From: Chitinophaga lutea
Lineage (GTDB): Bacteria; Bacteroidota; Bacteroidia; Chitinophagales; Chitinophagaceae
DNA length: 64,000 nt
Direction of reading: 5' to 3'
Assembly: GCF_003813775.1 (NCBI RefSeq)
Contig: NZ_RPDH01000001.1
Span: 1,674,001 to 1,738,000, forward strand
The translations under genes and the position numbers were made by a program. The notes under the pieces were generated by a model. That model saw only the letters and a program-made list of their open reading frames with translations, was not told the origin of the DNA and ran no database searches. Shown in pieces: positions 18,281 through 27,995 of the stretch (positions within the stretch are counted from its first letter, which is position 1; every line of letters begins with the position of its first letter).

Positions 18281-19414
18281 ATGGAAAACATTCAAATGGT
18301 GGACCTCAAAGGTCAATACGAAAAAATAAAGGCACATATAGACAATGCTGTAATCGAATGTATTGCTTCTGCCAATTTTATCAATGGCCCGCATGTCAAG
18401 AGCTTCACAAGGGCTCTAGAAGCATATCTCGACGGCGCTAGCGTAGTCCCTTGCGCAAATGGCACAGATGCATTACAGATCGCCATGATGGCATTAGACC
18501 TTCAGCCGGGAGATGAAGTCATTGTTCCTTCATTCACTTATGTTGCTACTGCCGAAGTGATTGGGCTGCTGAGATTGACTCCGGTAATGGTTGACGTAGA
18601 CCCGGAAACCTTTAATATTACAGCGGATCTCATTGAACAAGCAATTACCCCAAAAACCAAAGCCGTGGTCCCCGTTCATCTATTTGGCCAATGTGCGGAT
18701 ATGGATGCCATCATGAAAGTGGCACGTAAGTATAATCTTTATGTGATTGAAGACACAGCTCAGGCAATTGGAGCGATTTACACGTTTCCTGATGGGAAAA
18801 CGGCTAAAGCCGGTACAATTGGTGATATTGGCTGTACATCTTTTTTCCCCTCCAAGAACCTTGGATGCTATGGTGACGGAGGTGCCATTTACACAAAAAA
18901 TACCGCGCTTGCGAACAAAATAAACGTGATTGCCAACCACGGGCAGACAAAAAAATATGTACATAAGTACATTGGGGTCAACTCCAGACTTGACTCAATA
19001 CAAGCGGCAATATTAGAAATAAAACTGAGCTATCTCGACGCTTATACCAGCGCGCGTCAAATAGCTGCATTTCGTTATAATGAAATGTTAGCTGATGTGA
19101 AAGAAATCATAACACCCACACTCGTTCCCTACAGTACGCATGTCTATCACCAATATACGTTAAAGGTAAAAAACGATCTTAGGAACTCTTTAAAAGAACA
19201 CTTGGAAGCTGAAGGCATTCCTGCAATGGTATACTACCCGATCCCCCTCTATAAACAGGAAGCATACACATCTATTAGCTCTATATCCGGGAGTCTAGCA
19301 GCGACCGAATATCTTTGTAGTAGTGTGCTATCGCTACCAATTCACACCGAACTGACTGAAAAACAGCAGCATCGCATCGTTAATGCAATAAAATCTTTTT
19401 ATAAAAAAATTTAA
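18281..19414 (+). CDS. DegT/DnrJ/EryC1 aminotransferase (WbpE-like)
   Basis: PLP-dependent sugar aminotransferase of 377 residues. Fold-type I features: substrate/PLP segment NGTDALQIA (60-68), DEVIVPSFTY, IEDTAQAIGA, and the Schiff-base Lys at K192 (FFPSKNLGCYGDGG). In the WbpA/B/E/D pathway this enzyme transaminates the 3-keto group of UDP-GlcNAcA. Position between the dehydrogenase and the acyltransferase (2-nt and 1-nt gaps) supports that role. The identical family is used for 4-amino sugars, so regiochemistry is inferred from neighbours. Confidence 0.88.
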   Translation: MENIQMVDLKGQYEKIKAHIDNAVIECIASANFINGPHVKSFTRALEAYLDGASVVPCANGTDALQIAMMALDLQPGDEVIVPSFTYVATAEVIGLLRLTPVMVDVDPETFNITADLIEQAITPKTKAVVPVHLFGQCADMDAIMKVARKYNLYVIEDTAQAIGAIYTFPDGKTAKAGTIGDIGCTSFFPSKNLGCYGDGGAIYTKNTALANKINVIANHGQTKKYVHKYIGVNSRLDSIQAAILEIKLSYLDAYTSARQIAAFRYNEMLADVKEIITPTLVPYSTHVYHQYTLKVKNDLRNSLKEHLEAEGIPAMVYYPIPLYKQEAYTSISSISGSLAATEYLCSSVLSLPIHTELTEKQQHRIVNAIKSFYKKI

Positions 19415-19415
19415 A

Positions 19416-19988
19416 ATGAGCTATTTCTCACACCCTACTGCAGTGGTCGATAACGGAGCTGAAATTGGAGAAGGAACAAAAATCTGGCATTTTTCTCACA
19501 TAATGACCGCCTGCAAAATTGGCAAAACCTGTAACATAGGTCAAAATGTAGTAATCTCTCCTGGGGTAATATTAGGTGACAACGTAAAGGTGCAAAATAA
19601 TGTTTCGATATATTCCGGAGTGACGTGTGATGATGACGTTTTTTTGGGGCCTTCATGCGTATTTACCAATGTTATTAATCCGCGAAGTGCAGTTAATCGG
19701 AGAGGAATGTACGAAAAAACTCATGTAGGAAAAGGCGCATCAATTGGAGCTAATGCAACTATTGTTTGTGGCCACAACATAGGAGAATATGCATTCGTTG
19801 GAGCAGGGGCTGTAGTTACGAGAAGTATTCCCGCATATGCTTTGGTTGTAGGTAATCCCGCCAAGCAAATAGGCTGGATGAGCGAGTTTGGTCATCGCCT
19901 TCTTTTTACTGCGGAAAAAACTGCGATATGTCCGGAAAGCGAACAAGAATATCTATTTGAAAACAACCAGGTAAAAAGAATTAAATAA
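19416..19988 (+). CDS. hexapeptide-repeat N-acetyltransferase (WbpD/WlbB-like)
   Basis: 190 residues of left-handed beta-helix acyltransferase: IGEGTKIWHFSHI, IGQNVVISPGVILGD, SIYSGVTCDDDVFLGPSCVFTN, VGKGASIGANATIVCG, then GAVVTRSIPAYALVVGNPAKQIGW. The sequence closely follows the WbpD/WlbB family that acetylates the 3-amino group of UDP-GlcNAc(3NH2)A using acetyl-CoA. Catalytic residues cannot be assigned with certainty by eye. It sits directly between WbpE-like and WbpB-like genes. Confidence 0.9.
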   Translation: MSYFSHPTAVVDNGAEIGEGTKIWHFSHIMTACKIGKTCNIGQNVVISPGVILGDNVKVQNNVSIYSGVTCDDDVFLGPSCVFTNVINPRSAVNRRGMYEKTHVGKGASIGANATIVCGHNIGEYAFVGAGAVVTRSIPAYALVVGNPAKQIGWMSEFGHRLLFTAEKTAICPESEQEYLFENNQVKRIK

Positions 19989-19989
19989 A

Positions 19990-21021
19990 ATGGCAGAAGA
20001 AGAAACCAAAATAAAATTCGCAGTTGTTGGCTGTGGACACATCGGCAAAAGGCACATTGAAATGATCTTACGCAACAATGAGTCTGAATTAGTCGCCATT
20101 ATCGATGTCCGAGATCCGAATCATTTAAAGATTCAGGAGTTAAATATCCCTTTTTTCAGAAGTCTGGAAGAATTTTTGGCATCAGGTATTGAAGTGGATG
20201 TTATAAACATTGCCACACCAAACGGATATCATGCTGAACATGCAATGCTATGTCTCTCAGCAAAAAAACACATAGTTGTAGAAAAACCGATGGCGCTTAC
20301 GAAACAAGATGCAGAAAAGGTGATATTTAAAGCACTACATGTGCACAAGCACGTTTTCGCGGTAATGCAAAATCGATACTCTCCTCCGTCCGTGTGGATA
20401 AAAGAAATTATTGAATCTGGCAAACTCGGCAAAATTTTCCTAGTACAGCTCAACTGCTATTGGAATCGCGATGACAGATATTATAAAAAAGACAGCTGGC
20501 ATGGAAAAAAAGATTTAGATGGCGGTACGCTATTTACCCAATTCAGCCATTTTATCGATATCATGTACTGGCTCTTTGGAGATATAGAAAACATTAAAGC
20601 TCGATTCAATGACTTTAATCACAAAGAACTGACCGATTTCGAAGATTCAGGCTTTGTAAGCTTCGACTTTGTTAATGGTGGTATTGGAGCCTTAAATTTC
20701 TCCACTTCTGTCTGGAATCAGAACTTGGAGAGTTCAATGACGATCATTTCGGAAAATGGATCAATAAAAATAGGCGGTCAATATATGGATAAAGTAGAGA
20801 TCTGCAACGTAAAAGACTATGATATGCCCAAACTGGCCCCCACCAATCCCGGCAACGACTATGGCGCCTATAAAGGCTCTGCTCAAAATCACCACTATGT
20901 TATCGAAAACGTAGTAGACGTTCTAAAGGGTAGGGCATCCATTACTACCAACGCCCTGGAAGGGCTCAAAGTAGTTGAAATGATAGAAAGAATTTATTCG
21001 GAAAATAATATAAAAAAATAA
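19990..21021 (+). CDS. Gfo/Idh/MocA oxidoreductase (WbpB/WlbA-like)
   Basis: 343 residues: N-terminal Rossmann GCGHIG (14-19), EKP motif (98-100) with the catalytic Lys, and a C-terminal beta-sheet domain (FSTSVWNQNLESSMTI...). In the 2,3-diacetamido uronic acid pathway this enzyme oxidises C3 of UDP-GlcNAcA before transamination. The pathway identity comes from the wbpA-E-D-B-like gene set; the family alone would not give the substrate. It begins 1 nt after the acyltransferase stop. Confidence 0.86.
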   Translation: MAEEETKIKFAVVGCGHIGKRHIEMILRNNESELVAIIDVRDPNHLKIQELNIPFFRSLEEFLASGIEVDVINIATPNGYHAEHAMLCLSAKKHIVVEKPMALTKQDAEKVIFKALHVHKHVFAVMQNRYSPPSVWIKEIIESGKLGKIFLVQLNCYWNRDDRYYKKDSWHGKKDLDGGTLFTQFSHFIDIMYWLFGDIENIKARFNDFNHKELTDFEDSGFVSFDFVNGGIGALNFSTSVWNQNLESSMTIISENGSIKIGGQYMDKVEICNVKDYDMPKLAPTNPGNDYGAYKGSAQNHHYVIENVVDVLKGRASITTNALEGLKVVEMIERIYSENNIKK

Positions 21022-21027
21022 TCAAAA

Positions 21028-21981
21028 ATGGCTATTAACGGTAAAAACATCTTTATTACGGGCGGCGCAGGGTTCATTGCCAATACCCTAATTAGTCAAC
21101 TTGTTGACCGTAATAAAATTACAGTGTACGACAACTTCCATAGAGATACCCTTTCGGGTAGTGCATATGCAAGCCACCCTAATATTACAATCGTGAAAGG
21201 AGATGTACTGGATCTTGAACTACTTACAGAAGCAATGAAAGGGACCGAAATAGTTGTGCATGCTGCCGGCATAGCCGGCATTGACACTGTTGTCAAGGAT
21301 CCCGTGCGCACTATGCGTGTCAACATGATTGGAACTGCCAATGCGCTCGAAGCAGCGAAGCGGAATAACGTGAAAGATCGCTTTATAGATTTCTCCACCT
21401 CAGAAGTTTTTGGTTCTTTTGCATTCAAATCCACTGAGGACAGTACGACTGTTGCTGGCAGTGCCGGTGAGGCTCGCTGGGTATATGCCGTAAGTAAACT
21501 CGCCGGCGAACACCTAGCTCACGCCTACTATAAGCAATTTAACTTACCGGTTGTTACGGTCCGTCCATTTAATGTTTACGGTCCCGGACAAACGGGTGAA
21601 GGAGCCATCCAGATATTCATTAAAAAAGCCCTTAGAGGCGAAAATATTTCCATATATGGAGATGGTAGTCAGATCAGAGCTTGGTGCTATGTTGATGATT
21701 TTGTTGATTGCCTGCTCGAATGTCTTGAAAACCCGGCTGCCATCGGTGAAAGTTTCAACCTCGGCAATGCCCGTGCAGTTATCACAACCTTAGGCCTTGC
21801 CCAAACCGTTTGCAGAATACTTGGCTCCACCTCAAAAATCGAATTTAAACCCGCACTGTCGGCTGACATTGAACTTAGAATTCCTAGCGTTGAAAAAACA
21901 AGTAAGCTGCTTGGATTCCAGGCCAAGGTTGATCTTGAAGAAGGAATTCTGAAAACTGCTGAGTACTTTAAATCACTGTAA
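21028..21981 (+). CDS. extended SDR nucleotide-sugar epimerase/dehydratase
   Basis: 317 residues: [10 protein letters not shown]-binding motif (12-18), STSEVFG (123-129), YxxxK at Y153/K157, and the [10 protein letters not shown] segment. The TSE(V)FG motif is common to 4,6-dehydratases and 4-epimerases, so either reaction is possible. Its stop overlaps the start of a DegT aminotransferase by one base (TAATG), so the pair may build a 4-amino (possibly 6-deoxy) sugar from a UDP- or dTDP-hexose. Exact substrate unknown. Confidence 0.82.
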   Translation: MAINGKNIFITGGAGFIANTLISQLVDRNKITVYDNFHRDTLSGSAYASHPNITIVKGDVLDLELLTEAMKGTEIVVHAAGIAGIDTVVKDPVRTMRVNMIGTANALEAAKRNNVKDRFIDFSTSEVFGSFAFKSTEDSTTVAGSAGEARWVYAVSKLAGEHLAHAYYKQFNLPVVTVRPFNVYGPGQTGEGAIQIFIKKALRGENISIYGDGSQIRAWCYVDDFVDCLLECLENPAAIGESFNLGNARAVITTLGLAQTVCRILGSTSKIEFKPALSADIELRIPSVEKTSKLLGFQAKVDLEEGILKTAEYFKSL

Positions 21982-23087
21982 TGAGCTTTATTCCATTAAT
22001 GCGTCCAAATATTACGGAGGACGACATAAAAACAGTCTGCGAAGTCCTCCGATCTGGCATGCTAGTTCAGGGCAAGCACGTAGAACAACTTGAAAACCGA
22101 CTGATTCAAACATTTCAAGGCAAATTTGCATCAGCTCTTAGCAATGGAACCGCAACTTTGCATTTAGCACTAAAAGTACTCGGCATAGGCCCTGGGGACG
22201 AGGTGATCGTCCCCGCCTTCTCGTTTATGGCAACCGCCAATGTCGTTGAACTCATAGGCGCCACGCCGGTTTTTGTAGATATCGACATAGATACTTTCAA
22301 CATCGATCCTACACTAATAGAAGCAGCCATTACCACTCGAACTAGGGCTATTATACCCGTCCACGAATTTGGCCTATCTGCAGAAATTGGAGAAATTATG
22401 AATATCGCTGCAAAATATAGCCTTCACGTGATTGAGGACGCTGCGTGTGCCTTGGGAGCTACTGAAAATGGCAGGCACGTTGGTACTTTTGGCGATTTTG
22501 GTTCTTTTTCGTTTCATCCTCGTAAGGCCATTACTACCGGCGAAGGAGGGGCTTTGTTAACCAATAAGCCGGATCTGCATAAGACTGTTCAGATACTTCG
22601 CAATCATGGTATACAAATGAAGGACGGCGAGATAGATTTCAGTGATTTTGGATACAACTACCGCCTGACGGATTTCCAGGCGGCCTTGTTTAATAGCCAA
22701 TTTGCACGACTTCCGCAAATTATTGAAACAAGGCAAAAACTTGCTGCTATTTACCTTTCAGAGCTAAAGGCGTACCCTCAATTTAAATTGCCGTCCGTAC
22801 CTCCAGGGAAAAATCACACATGGCAAACATTTCATATCCTAATTCCTGACTACATTGATCGCGGGAATGTAATAGAAAAAATGCGGTCATACGGCATCGG
22901 AACAAACTATGGTGCTCAGTGCATGCCATTTATGAACTCGTTTCGCCGAAAGTACAACTTGGACTGCCACAGGCATTTTCCGAACGCCCTAAAAGCTTAC
23001 CTCCAGGGACTTGCATTACCTCTTTACGAAGGGTTAACGCCGCAAGATATCCACGTATGTGTAAACACCTTGATAAAGAGCACTTAA
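21981..23087 (+). CDS. second DegT/DnrJ/EryC1 aminotransferase
   Basis: 368 residues, PLP-dependent: NGTATLHLAL (55-64), DEVIVPAFSFMATANV, IEDAACALGA, Schiff-base K182 in SFHPRKAITTGEGG, and conserved NYRLTDFQAA. The HPRK-I-TTGEGG form is typical of 4-aminotransferases such as perosamine synthase and ArnB. Coupled to the upstream epimerase/dehydratase by a one-base overlap, so it probably acts on that enzyme's keto product. It is distinct from the WbpE-like enzyme at 18281. Confidence 0.85.
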   Translation: MSFIPLMRPNITEDDIKTVCEVLRSGMLVQGKHVEQLENRLIQTFQGKFASALSNGTATLHLALKVLGIGPGDEVIVPAFSFMATANVVELIGATPVFVDIDIDTFNIDPTLIEAAITTRTRAIIPVHEFGLSAEIGEIMNIAAKYSLHVIEDAACALGATENGRHVGTFGDFGSFSFHPRKAITTGEGGALLTNKPDLHKTVQILRNHGIQMKDGEIDFSDFGYNYRLTDFQAALFNSQFARLPQIIETRQKLAAIYLSELKAYPQFKLPSVPPGKNHTWQTFHILIPDYIDRGNVIEKMRSYGIGTNYGAQCMPFMNSFRRKYNLDCHRHFPNALKAYLQGLALPLYEGLTPQDIHVCVNTLIKST

Positions 23088-23116
23088 TTAAATTTAAGAG
23101 ATAAAACCAAGCAAAG

Positions 23117-24001
23117 ATGAATGTATTAATTACAGGAGGGACTGGACTGATCGGCGCCGCCATTTCAAATTGCATCAGTAATGATTGTAACTTATCGAGT
23201 ATAGTAAGGACAGTACCTCTCACTTCTGAAAATATACGATTTATTCAAGCAGATTTGTCTTTGCCCAAATTTATTGAGACCTACAAAAATATTCGACCGG
23301 ATGTTGTCATTCACTGCGCAGCCAATATCCCTTCAGGCGCAAACACAGACGACGAAATATACTCACTGAATTGCAGAATCGATGAAAATGTTATTTCGTT
23401 ATGCAAAACAACGAATTCTGCGTTGATCTACTTCTCCAGTACGATTGTATATGGCTATCAGGGCAACGAAATGGGAATCAGCGAAAACCATCCTACGAAA
23501 ACCCCTTCCTTATACGCCAAACAAAAACTAGAAAGCGAGGGATTGATAGCAACGCATATTCCGCAACACCTGATTCTGCGCGTTAATGCACCGTACGGTC
23601 GGTACATGAGACAACGATCAGTAATGAATATTTTTGCAGATAGAGCCATTAATAATGAAGATCTCTTCTATCATGGAAACGGCGAAAGGATGCAAGACTT
23701 TACCAATGTGGAAGATATTGGGAGGTGGATAAGGAGCCTAATAAAAACTCGAACTTTCACTTCGGGAGTTTTTAATATCAGTAGCGGGGCGCCAGTCACG
23801 ATGAAAAAATTAGCTAGTCTCATCGTGCATCAAGTTGAAAATTGTAAGAGTAGGATTATACCCTCGGGCTCGCCCGATCCTCAAGAAGCGTATAAAGCAT
23901 CATACGATATTAGCAAGGCCAAGAAAATTTTAGGGTGGAACCCTCAGATCAGCCTTTACCAAGGATTAAGTGATTTGATACAAAACAGAAAACTGATATG
24001 A
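23117..24001 (+). CDS. NAD-dependent epimerase/reductase (extended SDR)
   Basis: 294 residues: GGTGLIG (7-13), FSSTIVYG, Y133/K137 (YAKQK), NAPYGRYMRQRSV, and a C-terminal substrate domain ending near KILGWNP. The compact size suggests a 4-keto reductase or epimerase for a nucleotide-bound sugar. It overlaps the metallophosphoesterase gene by 4 nt (ATGA), opening a run of translationally coupled genes. Substrate unknown. Confidence 0.8.
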   Translation: MNVLITGGTGLIGAAISNCISNDCNLSSIVRTVPLTSENIRFIQADLSLPKFIETYKNIRPDVVIHCAANIPSGANTDDEIYSLNCRIDENVISLCKTTNSALIYFSSTIVYGYQGNEMGISENHPTKTPSLYAKQKLESEGLIATHIPQHLILRVNAPYGRYMRQRSVMNIFADRAINNEDLFYHGNGERMQDFTNVEDIGRWIRSLIKTRTFTSGVFNISSGAPVTMKKLASLIVHQVENCKSRIIPSGSPDPQEAYKASYDISKAKKILGWNPQISLYQGLSDLIQNRKLI

Positions 24002-24669
24002 CTATAGGGCTGTTATCGGATGCACACGGAAATCTATTAGTTTTCGAGAAATGTCTTTCATTCCTTGATCGACGTTGCGACAAACTCATGTTCCTTGGAG
24101 ATGCATTTGGATATATGCCAGAAGGGAATGAAATTCTGGACATCATTATTAAAAAAGGGATAGATATGGTTCTTGGCAATCATGATGCAATGGTGGCTGG
24201 GTTGCTTCCCATTGATTCCAAGAAAGAAGAAATATATCGACTTACTTCACAAAAAAAGAACTTATCTGACGCCCAGCTCCGGTTCATTTGTTCACTACCA
24301 ACACAGTTTTCATTGACGGAAAATGGCACCTTTGTGGGATTAGTACATGGTAGCCCATGGGACCACCTCCAGGGCTATGTCTATGAGAATGATGTGGACG
24401 AAAGATTTGATAAGCTCCCTTACGATATATTATTTATGGCGCATACCCATCGCCCATTTTTACTCACCCGCCCTAACATCACGTTAGTTAACGTAGGTTC
24501 CTGCGGCCTGCCAAGGGATATTGGCAACAACGCATGTGTGACCGTTTTTGATACGGAAACGAGAGCGGTGCAACAAATTAAAGTACCATTTAATGAAGAT
24601 GCCATCATTGCCAGATACAAGGATCAGATTCACCTCGATGTAATTAATTGTCTAAAAAGAAAAAAATGA
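23998..24669 (+). CDS. calcineurin-like metallophosphoesterase (YfcE/MJ0936-type)
   Basis: 223 residues with the five metal-binding blocks of the family: SDAHGN (7-12), GDAFGYMPEG (34-43), GNHDAMVAG (60-68), VHGSPW, and MAHTHRPF. A soluble dinuclear-metal phosphoesterase. Members of this size hydrolyse small phosphodiesters or phosphomonoesters, including nucleotides and sugar phosphates. It is coupled on both sides by 4-nt ATGA overlaps, so it is likely to act on an intermediate in the same sugar-modification pathway rather than in housekeeping. Confidence 0.86.
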   Translation: MTIGLLSDAHGNLLVFEKCLSFLDRRCDKLMFLGDAFGYMPEGNEILDIIIKKGIDMVLGNHDAMVAGLLPIDSKKEEIYRLTSQKKNLSDAQLRFICSLPTQFSLTENGTFVGLVHGSPWDHLQGYVYENDVDERFDKLPYDILFMAHTHRPFLLTRPNITLVNVGSCGLPRDIGNNACVTVFDTETRAVQQIKVPFNEDAIIARYKDQIHLDVINCLKRKK

Positions 24670-25727
24670 ATCAAATTAAAGTGTTAGTTACTGGAGTTGG
24701 AGGAGGAGGATTAGGCGAACAAACATTAAAAGCATTAAAACTTTCAAAGCTACCGCTAGATATAATTGCCGCGGACGTAACTCCTATAAGCAAAGGGCTT
24801 TCTCAAGTCAAGCGTGCTTTTATCGTACCTCCCGCTAGCAGTAGCAACTACATCAACGAAGTTCTTTCCATATGCGCAGCGGAAAAAGTCAATGTGCTGT
24901 TTTGTGGATCAGAAGCGGAACTGAAAAAGCTTTCAAAACATCGCCAACAAATCATCGATGCTGGGATATTCTTTCCTATTAACAATGACAAAGTAATAGC
25001 TACCTGTCTCGATAAATTCAAAACAGCCGAGTTTTTCCGTGAAAACAATATCCCATATCCAAAAACATATAAAATTACCTGCCTTTCTGACATTGACCAG
25101 ATTGGTACCTTTCCGTTGGTTTTAAAGCCAAATACCGGTGCTGGCGGTTCAGCCAACACGATGATAGTTCAATCCAAAGATGAACTCTTTGCATTTGTAA
25201 AATATCTGCTCGGTTTTTACAACGAGTTTGTAGCACAGGAATACGTGGGTGATCCGGAAAGCGAGTACACCGTAGGTGTGCTTAGTGATATGAACGGGAA
25301 ACTGATCAATTCGATTGCTATCAATCGTTTTATTTCCAGCGGCCTCGGCAACAGAATAAAAGTCAAAAATACGAGTGGGCGCTCAGAACTGGGTGAGCAT
25401 CTTATAATCAGTAGTGGAATTTCGCAAGGCGAGATAGGAAGATTCCCTCTTGTCACTAAGCAATGTGAAGAGATTGCCCAAAAAATTGGGTCTACAGGGC
25501 CCCTTAATATTCAGTGCAGGCTTGTAAATGGTAAGGTGTATATCTTTGAAATAAATCCAAGGTACTCTGGCACAAGTTCTATGAGAGCAATGGTAGGATT
25601 TAATGAACCAGATCTAATGATTAGGCACCATTACCTCAACGAACCCATAAAAAGAAACTTCGAATACGACGAGGGCTACGTGATTAGAGGCTTAGATGAG
25701 GAATATCTCCCGAAAAAAGACAAATGA
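24666..25727 (+). CDS. ATP-grasp ligase (carbamoyl-phosphate-synthase-like)
   Basis: 353 residues from the ATG that overlaps the phosphoesterase stop (ATGA); a GTN-like extension to 24648 is less likely. Order of parts: N-terminal Rossmann-like pre-ATP-grasp domain (VLVTGVGGGGLGEQTLKAL), ATP-grasp central region (FPLVLKPNTGAGGSANTMIV), QEYV...EYTVGVL, and the Mg2+/ATP-binding end (NIQCRLVNGKVYIFEINPRYSGTSS, with E and N in the EINPR motif). The family joins a carboxylate to an amine or thiol through an acyl phosphate. In this locus it may attach an amino acid or similar group to a sugar; acceptor and donor are unknown. Confidence 0.86.
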   Translation: MNQIKVLVTGVGGGGLGEQTLKALKLSKLPLDIIAADVTPISKGLSQVKRAFIVPPASSSNYINEVLSICAAEKVNVLFCGSEAELKKLSKHRQQIIDAGIFFPINNDKVIATCLDKFKTAEFFRENNIPYPKTYKITCLSDIDQIGTFPLVLKPNTGAGGSANTMIVQSKDELFAFVKYLLGFYNEFVAQEYVGDPESEYTVGVLSDMNGKLINSIAINRFISSGLGNRIKVKNTSGRSELGEHLIISSGISQGEIGRFPLVTKQCEEIAQKIGSTGPLNIQCRLVNGKVYIFEINPRYSGTSSMRAMVGFNEPDLMIRHHYLNEPIKRNFEYDEGYVIRGLDEEYLPKKDK

Positions 25728-26920
25728 AAATGAATATGAACAATAAACAATTCATATGGCATGCCGGCGAATTACCTTTTTACTGGGGGCCGCTCACTGC
25801 ACCTCACAACGGATTTGGATTGCCTGATAGCCTCCCTTTCAGCATCTCAGTCGAAGTAGAATCCGGAAGGCTCTACCAGTTGTATAACGCCCAAACAGAG
25901 ATAGCGCTTACCGAAGCCTACAAACTTGGGTCGCAAATATCTGGTATGATGGAAGATGAAGGTATTGGTAAACGCTATGCCGATGATTTTTTGGCATATA
26001 TCTGCCAAATCCTTGATAATAAGGAAAAGTTACAAGGGGCCAAAATACTAGAAATAGGTTGCGGAAGCGGCTACCTGCTATCTCGGCTTCAGCATGAAGG
26101 CGCAAATGTATTAGGAATCGAGCCCGGAGTTCATTGTCAAGAAGGAGCGTTCAAATACAACGTTCCAATAATCCATGACTTTTTCCCATCCGAAAAAGTA
26201 ACAGAACAATTCGATATTATAATAGCCTATAATGTGCTTGAGCACATTTTGGACCCGTTGAACTTCTTGGAAAAGATCAAATTAGCTCTTGCCCCGGGAG
26301 GAAGACTAATTATTGGTGTGCCGGATTGCGAACCCTTTATCAAGGCCGGAGATATCTCCATTTTTATACATGAGCATTGGAGTTATTTTACAACACATAC
26401 ACTTATCAACACCTTAAAACGTGCCGGCGCTGATAATGTCATTACTGGATTGGCGAAATTCGGCGGTGACGTATATGCTTGCTGTACATTTTCTAATCAA
26501 TCTGCCGAAGTAGACCACCTCTGCATAGAGCAGTCTATTCAAGCAGCTGAGGGATTCAAGTATAAAGCTGAGGAGGGCATTAATATACTCAAGAAGCTAC
26601 TTAAAGAACGCCTCAACCAATCGATTGGAATTTTCGTTGCGCCTCGGATAATGAATATCCTACCGCAAATAATGCTATCACAGCCAATAGATAACCTTCG
26701 CTTTTTTGATGACAACCCAAAATATGAAAACAAGTATTTCCCTTGTTTGAATATCCCCATCGAATCAAGAAAGAACCTAATCCACAAACCGCTAGACACC
26801 CTGTTAATCATGTCGCGTACATTTGGAGAAAAAATAAAACGCGAACTAGAGGCGAGCCTTAGTGGACAAACAAAAATCATTACCTGGAGCGAGATCTATT
26901 CGTCAAAAAATGTAAAATAG
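25724..26920 (+). CDS. SAM-dependent methyltransferase with C-terminal Rossmann-like domain
   Basis: 398 residues. Central class I methyltransferase: motif I LEIGCGSGYLLSRL, IEPG, and IIAYNVLEHILDP, then GRLIIGVPD. The C-terminal 120 residues (SIGIFVAPRIMNILPQI...RFFDDNPKYENKYFPCLNIPIE) resemble the nucleotide-binding-like tail of sugar C-methyltransferases. That family usually has a zinc-binding N-terminus; no CxxC pair is visible here, so the reaction could be C-, N- or O-methylation. Coupled to the ATP-grasp gene by ATGA overlap. Confidence 0.82.
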   Translation: MKMNMNNKQFIWHAGELPFYWGPLTAPHNGFGLPDSLPFSISVEVESGRLYQLYNAQTEIALTEAYKLGSQISGMMEDEGIGKRYADDFLAYICQILDNKEKLQGAKILEIGCGSGYLLSRLQHEGANVLGIEPGVHCQEGAFKYNVPIIHDFFPSEKVTEQFDIIIAYNVLEHILDPLNFLEKIKLALAPGGRLIIGVPDCEPFIKAGDISIFIHEHWSYFTTHTLINTLKRAGADNVITGLAKFGGDVYACCTFSNQSAEVDHLCIEQSIQAAEGFKYKAEEGINILKKLLKERLNQSIGIFVAPRIMNILPQIMLSQPIDNLRFFDDNPKYENKYFPCLNIPIESRKNLIHKPLDTLLIMSRTFGEKIKRELEASLSGQTKIITWSEIYSSKNVK

Positions 26921-27994
26921 ATGAGAAGGAAAAGAGTTGCATTTTTGCCGGACAACATCGCCACGCTCCCTGCAACAACCGCTGGCGTCATTAATAGGTT
27001 AGGCCTTGCCGACGCGAGAGCGCTGTCGATTAGTGATAATAAATATTGGACACACAATCAGCATACAAAGGTTCTAAAAACCTATAAAAATCGATGGAAG
27101 AACCCTTTCCTGAAGCTCTACTACGACAGCGTCAAGGTGTTTTTTATCATAAAATATATTCTTTGGGCGGATTACGTTTACTGGGTGTGGGATTCTGCCC
27201 TCCCCTTCCAACTGGACTTAAAACTTATTAAGCTGCTCAAAAAGCCGCTCCTAGTTGAATGGATGGGAAGCGACATCCGAATTCCAGAACTAATTTTCCG
27301 ACACAACGAGTTTTATAAAAAAGCTTGGCAAGAAGACTATCCTTATAAGGATGAATCCCAAGAGAAAAGCTACCGTATTCAGAAGAAATTTGCCGCTGCC
27401 AATGCGGTACCAGCACTTTCCCCGGAAATGATGCTCTACTTATTACCAGGTTTATTTAAACAAACATTCAGTGTAATGCAAAGGATAGATTTCAGTGCAC
27501 TTCCGCTTGCGTATCCATTACCAAACAAACAAAAGGCGGTATTAGTACACACTCCTTCCTCTCATTCTGCAAAGGGCACAAAGCACATACGGGAAACCGT
27601 TTCGAAGCTGAAGGAAACATACGAACTTGAATATATTGAAATCACTGATGTTCCTCGGGAAGAAGTACTAAAGATTACCGCGACGTCGGATATCTTCATT
27701 GACCAGATAATTTTCGGAAATTATGGTTTGGCAGCATCTGAAGCAATGGCAATGGGCAAACCAGTAGTTTGCTTCCTGATGGACCTAATGCTTGAGGTGT
27801 TACCCCAGGACTGCCCTATAATAAACGCCAGTCCGAAAAGCCTATATAACAAACTGGTTCCCCTCCTACAAAACGCAAAGCTTCGGCATGAAATAGGTAT
27901 GAAGAGCCGTCAATATGCAGAAAAATACCACGATGGCGAGAAAATAGCTCGCCAGATAATAGAGATTTTTAGTTCACTAAAGAAACAGAAATAG
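26921..27994 (+). CDS. glycosyltransferase, GT-B fold (GT4-like)
   Basis: 357 residues starting directly after the methyltransferase stop. The C-terminal half has the GT-B donor-site pattern: a VLVHTPSSHSAKGTKHI strand-loop, then DIFIDQIIFGNYGLAASEAMAMGKPVVCF with the acidic EAMAMGKP segment. The N-terminal half is divergent (LLVEWMGSDIRIPE). It is likely a cytoplasmic enzyme that adds a sugar to the lipid-linked repeat unit. Donor not predictable. Confidence 0.82.
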   Translation: MRRKRVAFLPDNIATLPATTAGVINRLGLADARALSISDNKYWTHNQHTKVLKTYKNRWKNPFLKLYYDSVKVFFIIKYILWADYVYWVWDSALPFQLDLKLIKLLKKPLLVEWMGSDIRIPELIFRHNEFYKKAWQEDYPYKDESQEKSYRIQKKFAAANAVPALSPEMMLYLLPGLFKQTFSVMQRIDFSALPLAYPLPNKQKAVLVHTPSSHSAKGTKHIRETVSKLKETYELEYIEITDVPREEVLKITATSDIFIDQIIFGNYGLAASEAMAMGKPVVCFLMDLMLEVLPQDCPIINASPKSLYNKLVPLLQNAKLRHEIGMKSRQYAEKYHDGEKIARQIIEIFSSLKKQK

Positions 27995-27995
27995 G

